Part shown: positions 14,496 through 23,386 of the stretch, in pieces | Layout of the letters: every line of letters begins with the position of its first letter | How positions within the stretch are numbered: position 1 is the first letter of the stretch | Origin: Oscarella lobularis | Taxonomy: Eukaryota; Porifera; Homoscleromorpha; Homosclerophorida; Oscarellidae | DNA length: 64,000 nt | Direction: 5' to 3' | Assembly: GCF_947507565.1 (NCBI RefSeq) | Contig: NC_089177.1 | Location: forward strand, 1,488,001 to 1,552,000 | Translations under genes and position numbers: made by a program | Notes under the pieces: generated by a model | Database searches by the model: none | What the model was told of the DNA's origin: nothing | Seen by the model: only the letters and a program-made list of their open reading frames with translations

Positions 14496-17482
14496 CTAAC
14501 GTACATCTTCCTTCCTCTTCTTCAATCTCTTTTGAAACAGCGCCCTCTGCAAAATAGCCACAGAAAAAGCGACGAAAACTCCCACAGCCAAGAAAACAAA
14601 TACTCCGAGCAGATGTGATACATCCACTTGACCCTGATTGGACGAATCGGTGTTGCTATCTCCGCACTGGCCCGTATCGAGCCAGTGAGACGTCGCATTT
14701 TCCAGCCAGCCGCTACTTCGAAGTTTCATCACATTTAAAGAGAAATCGTCGCGGTACGGCATATTCTTTGGCATCGCAATCCCGTAGCCTTGCCTGTTGA
14801 ATGATCGACCGACTATGTGAACGTCGCACGGCCGCTGAGAGGCGAAATACTGCAGAATGGGTAAGTCCCAAATGAAAACGTACTGATTGGCTGGATCGGT
14901 TCCTCGAGCTCGCTCCAGTCCTCTTTCGCTGTTCGAAACGGGCGATAGATTTGGCGTGGCTTTCATATATTTTCCCATTGTCTGGAACGGTTCCATGGCC
15001 GACGATGCAAAGAACTCTTCGACGGACGATGATTTCACCGTGCCATACGGAACGTCGGATTGCGTTGCCAGCTCTTGCGCCGACGATATGCTCGACGTCA
15101 AACGTTGGAACGTGAGAAAAGCGGCCAAGTTCGCCGTATACGTCGCGACGACGATGAGAATGAAGAAGTACCAGAAGCCGAAGAGAATTCTCGCCGGAAG
15201 GAAGTTGGCTCCTTCCGGACCCGTCTGTAAGGCCGTTGTCAGGAAGAACCAAAACGAATCGTAGAGTTTGTGCAGAAAGATGCGCACGACGCCCCGATTT
15301 GCCTTCTCGTCATTGTCGTCGCCATCGCGATTCTTTTGAAAATACAGCGGAGTTATTGTCTGCAGAAGGGGAAACGCGAGACTGACGACTACAACGCAAA
15401 CGAGAGCGAACAGCCACGACGTCGTCGAGAAGGGTCCCAAAAACGCAAAATAGTTCGTCTGCGCCGGGCGAGGCTTAGCCGTGAGGAGAGCGAGCCCGTA
15501 GTCCATCCACGGCTTCGTGAATTCGACGTACTTCATACGATGAGAGGTAATTGCAAGCGGTCCAAATGCTAAATCGTACCTCTGAAAAACAGAAAAAACA
15601 TGCAGAGCGGGAATATTATTTGGATGCGTGCGTGATAGAACTTTCTTACGCAGTTATAAATTTCACCCATAAGCCCCGAAGCGTCTGTCAGAAATCCATT
15701 GACGTCTTCGGTGAAATCTCCGTACAAGCCGCTTTTTTCAATGTAAAGATCGTACGTAAAGTTCATTCTGTCTTTGAGCTCCTCTAGCAAGTCAACTATT
15801 ATTCCTCTGAAGGCCAAAGCGCCTGAAACGTTGGGATTGTGAAACAAAAAAGGAGGTTCCTAATACATAATCACTGAAGATTACGAGGGCTCGGACGCTC
15901 CCTATAACTTTTGGACTAACATTGATTGTTACAATGCGAAAATGATAGCGCGAATTGTTCCGACGAAATGCTTCAAGACACTGTTTAAGACTTGGCACGC
16001 TTCGCCGGCTTCGTTTCTCTACGGAAGAGTCGAGTAGTTCTCCCCTACTATAGACGCCGATCTAAGAAACAAAGCGACTCCTTCTTTGTGAATACTAATA
16101 ATATGCAATGCGTTCAAACCTTCGAGGCGAAAAGACTGGATAGGGCTATTATGTCGTACCGGTCATGGATTCTGCCGTTCAGATGAGTATCAAATCGAAT
16201 ATGTCCTCCAACCGCTACACCGTCAAGCTTAAGAATAAAGAAAACAGACTAATTTTCCTATATACTTATAGATAAAACACGTACTTGACTAGCATGAATC
16301 CTGAGAGTCTCGGGATTGACGTCTGATTGGTTCAACAGCATTAGACGATTCAGGAGTAGAAGTCCGTCGTACAGATAGGCAGCGTTTGGCTAATTAAGCA
16401 TCAAGAATCAAAAGTGTCAACCGCGAGAGAGCTAGTTTACCAACGTTGTCTCGTACATGTCTTCGGAGCATTGCGCCAGAAGATGGCACGTTCGAGACCA
16501 GCGATGGAGCCACTCCTGCTTTGTGCCGTTCTCAGAAAACGCTCTGAAAATTCCCAATGCATGAACGTCAGGCGGCAGGAGTCGCCTCACGTCGCCGTGG
16601 TACAGAAACTAAACGCAACCCAATATCTAAGACGTTATACTACAGCTAAACGTAAATACTTTTCTGGTAATGTCTTCGGTAAAAATCCAAGAATTTGAGC
16701 CCCTCCACTTCGATAGAATCTACAAAGGAAATAGTTGCAAGAGTTAATTATAATTGATACATAGCTAATAGTGAAAAAATTTATCTCACAGTTCTCAAAG
16801 TGCGAAAGCAGGATTCGCTAGAACAGTGAACGACAATGACGTTACTCTCACTTCCACGCAGAATCCTATTAGTAGTTAGAGATTGAACTTTGGACACTTC
16901 AATACCCCGCAACTGAGTAAGATAGTCTAGATAAAACGTACCAGTAAACGTTGAAATGATATAAACTTCTAATTACCGTCGTCGCTTTCCGTCCACAATT
17001 CCACTTTCAGCCAGCCGCGTTGTAGTGCTATGGCCTTCGCAACGCCTACTTGACCCTCAACCGAGTGGCCCATCCCAAAGGATAGGGAAGAGTCCTTGAA
17101 GGAGACCACAGGAAATGAAAGCTGACGAGATTTTTGCTGCAGACATTGTGGCACAAGATAAATGACGCCCGACGATTCGAGAAACGCTTAAATTAAAGCG
17201 TTAGCGAACATATCGCTTTGCATATAAAGTACCTTTGCTGCATTTGCCTTCGACGCCTGTGACAGAAACGTTTCCAACGTTCGGATTGAATTCCTGAACG
17301 CCGTTGATAATGGTTTTCACAAAGGCGCCGGAAAGAAAAGAACTCGTCTTTTCTGCAACGAAAAACATGCAACGCTATTTGCTTTCTTTTCTCAGTGATG
17401 AATTACCCAGGGAAGCGCATCTAAGAGGCTCAATATTATATAGAACGGCAAGGAACCATGCAACAAAGAGCGACATTAGCAT
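14496..17482 (-). CDS. Ionotropic glutamate receptor subunit
   Basis: Ligand-gated cation channel subunit, predicted 779 aa from eleven exons: 17407-17482, 17233-17352, 16977-17186, 16790-16926, 16660-16719, 16441-16608, 16285-16389, 16120-16227, 15921-15980, 15650-15859, 14496-15581. Exon lengths sum to an intact frame. A hydrophobic signal peptide begins MLMSLFVAWFLAVL. The amino-terminal ANF-type domain has GSNSWIFTEDI and GHIRFDTHLNGRIHDRYDI. S1 starts RIVTIN-EPPF and has PLAITSHR, whose Arg is the alpha-carboxylate binding residue. M1 is near TSWLFALVCVVV. The M2 re-entrant loop has ALQTG, with Gln at the Q/R site. M3 carries the gating motif YTANLAAFLT. In S2 the usual acidic ligand contact appears to be Asp (FIWDLP), followed by FNRQGYGIA. 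M4 is near GVFVFLAVGVFVAF, then a short basic tail. The agonist cannot be told from sequence. Confidence 0.93.
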
Positions 17483-19689
17483 TTCGTTACCACGTCAGAG
17501 CCAAACGGAGAAATGTGAAACTGTTGCAAGTGCGAGCCCCCTTTATACTAAGTCTTCATCATGCGTGCATAAGCAAACTTGCGTCACGTTAGAGTGAATA
17601 CATAATTAACAGATAAGCCACAAACGCGACACCGGCACGCAGAATTTAGAAATCCGCTCATGACTACAATTAGCTCTCTAAACTGCGTCATGGCAGAACT
17701 ACGGAACAGAATATATTCGTTTGATCAGACAAAATCATCGCAGGCTCTCGGCAGTCGCGTACCGGTTAGACTAACCGGAGCAAGGTCCTCTGTATTCGCC
17801 TGCTCCGAGCCCGACCTAAATACAGCCCGTCAATACGTGTATGCGTGACCCATGCCCGCGTGAAGAGCGGAAACAAAGTGTCGACAGGACTTTGAACGTA
17901 TTGTTTCTATCCTGTTTGACCTCCACTCTATTTTAGCCACTTGGCTTTGCTTTGGGGACTAGGGCTACATACAGTACCGATGGCATTGGCACTGTCATCG
18001 AGAAAGTTTCTTCGCAATTTTGTGCTTTACAATAAGACATCGGCAAAAATTTGTTCGGGACTCACATTAGAATAATGCTAGCATCGGCATCTCTACTGAG
18101 GAGCATAAGTCCCGGCCACGAAGCTAGCAAGTGCATAGAACCCGGTCGCCGAGCGAAATCATGCAGGTAAGCGATGGAGTTAATTAAGCTATACTTTGCA
18201 CGTCAAGCAAGTACTAAAGCTAGCATGAAGCTAGTAAATAATTAAGCTCACCTCCTCTTCATACCGTAGCGTTGCCAGGTCAATGATAAATTCTCTACCA
18301 GAGATGATGCCTGTTGTGCTCCTTGGAAAGCGTCGTCGCGCAATATCGGTATTTGACTGTCAACTTAGTCAGGCTAGTGACATTCCAATTCCCATTGAAG
18401 ACTCAAAAAAGTCTTTTAAACGCGAGACAGCTAGCAAACGCATGATGACTATACAGTAGCTTCGTATGCTACTACATTACTTACTCTATTTCTAGACTAG
18501 ATAGGCTGCCTTCGACTGATCAAGTTCATGACGAAGAAAAGAACATTTAGTTCTGCGTCAATATTCCTGCCAGCACCACAACTGCAAAGCTAAAGCTATA
18601 AACTTGAGAAAGGACTGACTTTCGCTGCTTCAAGATAAAAGAAAGAAACTCTGAGATCTTCTTTCGCTAAAAATTCTTTTATTCAATTAGCCAATCGATG
18701 CAGAAAGCGTTGAATTGCAACGATTGCTGCACTATAAGCATAGAGAATTGTTCCGAAAACGAAATATTCTCCTACTGTACCACTTCAGCAGTAGCAAACA
18801 GTCAAACGACCGTTATTGATTTTAAATATTACGCTATGCTATTGGTGCATGCACTACTGTAAATGCAGGAGCTACGCTGTACATACCGTCCAAAATATCA
18901 CGCCAGCTAAAGCAACTGTCAATTAACACGGCTTTTCATTAAAATCTTAAGGAGAGCTAGCTAGCAAAATGGAGACAAAGAAACATTTCTCCGTTGTGGT
19001 ACTAACTGCGCAAAATTCAAAGGAAGCGGAGAAGGATTAATTGGATGAAGTGGGAAAACCAGCGCCGCTAATGAAATACTGCAGTAGAATTATTAGTGTC
19101 TCAATGGTTGGAAAGGACAAAGTGCGTGAAAACGGTCGGAAAGGACATCCGAAGGAGGTTGCGAGAGCCCGACACGTGCACTATAGATAGCACAAAGCAC
19201 CTCCTCCTTCGCTCATCCGTATGATCCGGCAAGGACGAGTGGCCCGAGTCCAGTTGATCAAGTCGTTATTGGCTGTGTGAAATCCCCCTTTGCAATCAAA
19301 ATACATCTTTCGGGAGTGTGACGAGAACCACGGGAAATAGCACTCGCGCCCTCCGCCTTAGTTACACTTCCTGTAAAGCTTGTGTTTGAGACAACGTTCT
19401 TTTTAGCCTTACGAAAGAGAACCTTGAAGCGGCGAACCACCAAGCTGCTGGATTTAGCACATGCAGACAAACTCTTGTAAGACTCTCTCCGTGTTAGCGC
19501 GCGCATAGCGTCACCACTTGACTATCTCCTAAGATCCGTGCTAGGATCTATCTCTTCTACACAACCAAGGGACAACCTGCGCTGATTTAGAAAAAGCCAG
19601 ACACACGTTTTGAATCTTTGTTGCTCACAACGCTATTCTTACGCTCCTCCTTGTTGTGGACGATTTATAGAAACGGATTTCCTGTGTAG
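17483..19689. other. Gene-poor region upstream of glutamate receptor
   Basis: About 2.2 kb, AT-rich in parts, with no ORF that shows domain or splice support. It contains the first copy of an 88-bp direct repeat (19122-19209, annotated separately). The 82-codon minus-strand ORF at 19258-19506 is Ser/Lys/Arg-rich, not recognised, and lies downstream of the decayed receptor copy in its orientation. It might be that copy's cytoplasmic tail, but this is a guess. Confidence 0.45.
19122..19209. repeat. 88-bp direct repeat, copy 1
   Basis: Nearly identical to 20372-20460 in the same orientation. Both begin GTGCGTGAAAACGGTCGGAA and run to a CACCTCCTCCT end, with one substitution and a 2-bp (AT) insertion in copy 2. 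A related CATCCGTATG follows each copy. The two copies bracket the decayed glutamate-receptor segment, so they may mark the duplication that created it. Confidence 0.85.
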
Positions 19690-19704
19690 TGACGTCAGGA
19701 GGTA

Positions 19705-20452
19705 TTAGAGGGTGACGGGCTTGACGTCAATAAAGCTATTATTGAATAGCCAAAGAGAGCGAGTCGATTGAACGGCCGGAACAGTGGCCAGGAAAAGGGG
19801 ACAATCGACGGTTGCGCTCAGCAGTGAGGCAATCGTTATTGTCCGAAGAATCTTCTTTAGGAAAATTCTTTGAAGAGCAGCCAACGACGCCCACACCTAA
19901 AACAATAAACTCGCCCACCGTGTTAGTCGTGCTAAAATCGCCGGACTTGCTTCATACGCTGTCGGGCATGTACCGCACTGCAAATCTATCGAAAACCGAT
20001 CGCGACAAAATGACAATTCCGTAACCCTGCTCAAAATTAGACAACTTTCGAGTATAGCGTGAGGCACGCTTACAGGAAAGATATTGCAGGATACGAATCA
20101 AAACGTATCGGTCGCTTGGAGGGGCTCCTTGGATATGGAGCGCGATCAGTACCAAAAATCACGTGAAGCCGGTCGCGGATTGCACCTTTTGTTCGTGAAA
20201 GTATCGACCTTGAATTTGTCCATGCACGTCTTCGAAATCCAATAACGATAGTGATTGTAAAAGCTCTATGCTGAGCGCTTTTGTCAGGTAGAGGTGATTC
20301 ATTCGTGCAGCTCCAAATTTTAATCGATGGCCTTTGACAGAGAGACTGGAACCCGCATGTAGGAATGAACTGTGCGTGAAAACGGTCGGAAAGGACATCC
20401 GAAGGAGGTTGCGAGAGCCCGACACATGCACTATAGATATAGCACAAAGCAC
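19705..20452 (-). pseudogene. Decayed glutamate receptor fragment (S2 to M4)
   Basis: The minus-strand translation near 19990-20110 contains SDRYVLIRILQYL followed about 20 residues later by FEQGYGI. These align with NQYVFIWDLPILQYF and FNRQGYGI of the intact receptor at 14496-17482. Upstream, ALSIELLQSL resembles SSSVEEFFAS. Downstream, GEFIVLG and, in another frame, LAALQRIFLKK match the M4 and tail pattern FVFLAVG and VAILQRALFQKR. The reading frame changes at least twice and is crossed by stops, so it cannot encode a working channel. It lies in the same orientation as the intact gene, 5' of it. The match was made by eye and is weak at DNA level. Confidence 0.55.
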
Positions 20453-20460
20453 CTCCTCCT
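20372..20460. repeat. 88-bp direct repeat, copy 2
   Basis: Second copy of the repeat at 19122-19209, about 1.25 kb away, same strand. It overlaps the upstream end of the decayed receptor fragment. The short motif CATCCGTATGGAGGATC follows after a roughly 35-bp insertion relative to copy 1. Confidence 0.85.
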
Positions 20461-21069
20461 GTTGTGTTAACGATTGGCGACTTCGCTCTCTCTCATCCGT
20501 ATGGAGGATCAGAGCGGTAAACCGCCCTAGGGAGGTCCATAACCTCCCTAGGGCGGCTTATGCTAGGGCGGTTATGGGTCCATAACCCACCTTGGGCGGT
20601 TATACTAATTGATTAATTGAGTCATTACCGTTATATATAGCAACTCCTCGTAAAAAAGTAAAAAGAGTGAATTTGAACTACCTACCCTAAAACGCGCTCC
20701 TACCTCCGCATGGAGGACTCTGCACACCGATCTAGCGCTTTGCAACGGTTTTATTTACGAGGTCGAGATATAAGTGGTCCAAGAGGGGCGATATGGGATT
20801 TATCGCCCCGGCACCCGAGTGACTCCGAGAGTAGGAGGGTACATGTGGGTAGCTGGGTCTTTTACATTGGTATTGGGACACTATCCGTGCATGAATATGC
20901 CGGCCTATACAGCTTTATTTACGATTTAATTAAAGTCAGTTTGATGCCGGTCTGTTCTAATATGTGTGTTTTGTCCAAACTTGATGTGCACAAAATTAGA
21001 TAAAGACTGCCAGAAAAGGATATCTACACGTTTTTGCGACTCTCTCTCGCCTAGTAATCTAGCCAGCAT
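20457..21069. other. Intergenic region upstream of GPCR gene
   Basis: Contains the foldback dyad described separately and a 97-codon plus-strand ORF (20710-21003) without a recognisable domain. No gene can be supported. A TATATATAG tract lies at about 20632-20640. Confidence 0.4.
20522..20556. repeat. Perfect inverted repeat (15-bp arms, 5-nt loop)
   Basis: Arm CCGCCCTAGGGAGGT (20522-20536), loop CCATA, and its exact reverse complement (20542-20556). It is followed at once by a second dyad built from the same words, GGGCGGTTATGG and CCATAACCC to GGGCGGTTAT (20564-20602). This looks like a small foldback element or MITE remnant. No coding potential. Confidence 0.85.
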
Positions 21070-21107
21070 CAGAGCCCTAGATAAAGCATGATTTATCTAG
21101 GGCTCTG
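21070..21107. repeat. Perfect inverted repeat (16-bp arms, 6-nt loop) flanked by 9-bp direct repeat
   Basis: Arm CAGAGCCCTAGATAAA (21070-21085), loop GCATGA, exact reverse complement at 21092-21107. The word GCCAGCATC stands at 21062-21070 and again at 21108-21116, like a target-site duplication around a small foldback element. It sits about 170-210 bp upstream of the GPCR start codon. Confidence 0.85.
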
Positions 21108-21122
21108 GCCAGCATCGCGCAG

Positions 21123-21130
21123 TGACGTCA
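21123..21130. promoter_or_regulatory. CRE-type palindrome TGACGTCA upstream of GPCR
   Basis: Full 8-bp CREB/ATF consensus, 152 bp before the GPCR start codon. The same octamer stands close upstream of several other genes in this window. Confidence 0.45.
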
Positions 21131-21281
21131 GCGTCGTTGCGTCACACAGAAAATTAGACCGAAAATCCCACGTCTGTTTTAATTTCAAGTCTTCTACAGT
21201 AGCCTCAAAAACCACAGCACAAGTGTCACGTCAGTGTCAAGATCTCTGTTTCTGCACGAGCCCGGATCGTAAAAGTCTGAT

Positions 21282-22412
21282 ATGTTCCCTTCATCTCAGT
21301 GCGCGAACGAGAGCGTCTTTGTCCGGTTTCCGTCGCCCAATACATCGCAGCAATTCTTCTCGTGGCTAACATATAAAAGCGTAACAAATAGGTGGATCAG
21401 CTTAACGGTTTGTATAATGTGTGCGCTTTCGGTCATCTGCAATGCGGCTGTCATTGCGTGGAGGTGCAAACAGAGAAGAGGATCAATCGTCTCCTTTCTC
21501 ATAGTAAATCTAGCTGTAGCCGATTGTGCTATTGCCGCAGCAAAGATGTTTTTCCTCGCGGCGCTGCTGACGTCTAACAGTTGGTGTCAAGCTGTGGACA
21601 CCGTTCTTTCGAGCCTTTGCTTCATCGGCTACTTGATTTTTCACTTGTCAAGTAAGATGAACTCCCTCATTTTGGTAACTGTGGCACTCGTTGAGTTGAA
21701 AGAGCTGTGCAATTGTTTCAGTATCAGGCAAGATATAATGAAATTTTTGATTATTTCTCTTGTCTGTTTGGAATGGCTCTTGATGGCGTTGTACACTGGA
21801 TTCACGGCTAAAAGGTACTTCGACGAACTGTTTACAGATGAAAATAATAAGACGATTAATTGGAATTCTTGTTGGTCCGCTTCGACCGACGGACCCTACG
21901 GCACTCACAAGACTTCCGATGTTCTTTTCATTTCCGTGAGCTCGTCGTTGGTTTTTCTGAGTATCATTGCCTATGCCGTTATTCTGATTCATTTATTTCG
22001 AAAGAGAAGGCACTTGTCAGTTGAGACTGAAAGAAATGAGAGGTTTTACAATCAGTTGCGATTTCGACTTTCGGTTATCATGCTTGTAAATGGAATTTTG
22101 ATCTTGTTTCTTTTTGCTTGGGATGGCTATGCCATGAGCCATCGTGAAAATTACAGTTCGTTCGCAGATAACAGGAATGTTAGAGCCTTGTATACTGCAA
22201 CTATTATTACCGTGCCACTGATTTCGCTTGTGAATCCATTTCTCTACACCTTCTTCTCAAAGTCATTTCTGAGAAAGCTGAGCCAACTTATCCATATGCG
22301 TTGCTGCAAAGTACGGAGTCGGTCTTTTGCAAGGGACACAAGCAGAACGTCTTTAGTCGATGAGCAGACAGCTTTATTTACGGAATCTTCTCGGAGTACT
22401 ACACTGTACTAA
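21282..22412 (+). CDS. Intronless seven-transmembrane GPCR, rhodopsin-like
   Basis: Predicted 376-aa receptor in one exon with seven hydrophobic segments. A short extracellular N-terminus carries N-glycosylation sequons (NES, NTS). TM2 has the class A signature NLAVAD. A Cys precedes TM3 (SNSWCQAVD) and another is in the second extracellular loop (NSCWSAS), so the conserved disulfide can form. TM7 reads SLVNPFLYTFF, the NPxxY motif. The DRY/ERY motif at the end of TM3 is missing; the equivalent stretch is VALVELKEL. The cytoplasmic tail has a CC pair suited to palmitoylation and many Ser/Thr. The TM2 and TM7 pattern recalls LGR-like or orphan class A receptors. The ligand is unknown. Confidence 0.85.
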   Translation: MFPSSQCANESVFVRFPSPNTSQQFFSWLTYKSVTNRWISLTVCIMCALSVICNAAVIAWRCKQRRGSIVSFLIVNLAVADCAIAAAKMFFLAALLTSNSWCQAVDTVLSSLCFIGYLIFHLSSKMNSLILVTVALVELKELCNCFSIRQDIMKFLIISLVCLEWLLMALYTGFTAKRYFDELFTDENNKTINWNSCWSASTDGPYGTHKTSDVLFISVSSSLVFLSIIAYAVILIHLFRKRRHLSVETERNERFYNQLRFRLSVIMLVNGILILFLFAWDGYAMSHRENYSSFADNRNVRALYTATIITVPLISLVNPFLYTFFSKSFLRKLSQLIHMRCCKVRSRSFARDTSRTSLVDEQTALFTESSRSTTLY

Positions 22413-22624
22413 TCAGTGCATGCAGCACTGCCGATGTTACCTGAATTTTTGTGACAAAAAGAATGACATCATAACATTGGAGCTTCCTTTGCAAATAGGC
22501 TTGTACTTTTTTCGTTCTTTTGAAACGTTTTACGTGTCTAGTAGTCTTTTCAAATGCGCGTATGACAGGGCTTAGATCAGTCACCGTGACAATGTCTACG
22601 GTGTCTCCATCGGTCCCTTCTCAA

Positions 22625-22860
22625 CACTTGAAATAGCGCGGCCGAGATCACACTAGTCCCAGGTGAATAGAGGCAAGATACCAAAACGTCGAAAAATGAT
22701 CGCGAGTCGGAGAGAAATCGTCAAACGTCCAGTCGCGATTCACGAGCGAACGTTATCCGGGAGGCAGTGACGTAACTATATACGCAGCCCCGTGTCTGGC
22801 CTGTGTGTCGCATTCGACCCCCTTTTTTGCTTTTCAGCGACGTACGCTACACGGCTCGAA
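22625..22860. repeat. Dispersed repeat, copy upstream of CARD/ankyrin gene
   Basis: Shares ordered words with 30355-30700: GCGCGGCCGAGATCACA, AGAGGCAAGATA, ATCCGGGAGGCAGTGACGTA, CGCATTCG, TTTTGCTTTTCAGC and ACGGCTC. Copies differ by substitutions and order. The shared core has a CRE-like TGACGTAA half. Confidence 0.65.
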
Positions 22861-23163
22861 TTACGCTCTACGTACGCGTGATGCACTGGATCACTCCGAC
22901 TCCTTCACGTGATACTGTTTTTGGGAAAGTAACCGCTTCGAACTCTCCGCGTTTTTTTCGATATCTTTGCAAGTTTTGGACTCAGTTACCGATTCTGGTA
23001 GGTATAGCTTACAGGCGTCACACTACTGTACTGGTATAATTGAGGAAGTGTCTAATCGATTTTTTTTTCGAGGTACAGTGTGGGCTAGGCTACCGTAGAG
23101 TTCACTAGAAAAAGTACAGTTGGAGATGCGTGTCTCTGTTACAGGGTTGTAAATGATGTCATG

Positions 23164-23171
23164 TGACGTCA
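23164..23171. promoter_or_regulatory. CRE-type palindrome TGACGTCA upstream of CARD/ankyrin gene
   Basis: Exact CREB/ATF octamer within ATGTGACGTCACC, 216 bp before the chosen start codon at 23387. Confidence 0.4.
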
Positions 23172-23386
23172 CCTGGCATCCTCTAATATAATTTTTGCTG
23201 AAACCGTATGCTTGTCGCGTTGACCTTTTAACTATAAGCCTGTGTTCCTGCGCGAAATACCATTTGGAGGCGAATTTGTTTTTTATTTTTGTCATACAAA
23301 TGCTGTTGCATAAGAAAAAATGAGGGAGAAGTTCAGTATAGTTGTCCTTCTCATTTCTGTTTATAAGTTCTTTCAATTTTTCTGCT

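Larger units (their letters stand above)
22413..23386. other. Intergenic region with dispersed repeat, upstream of CARD/ankyrin gene
   Basis: Contains one copy of a dispersed promoter-like repeat (about 22620-22860) that recurs at 30355-30700, and a TGACGTCA site at 23164-23171. No gene is supported. Confidence 0.5.
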
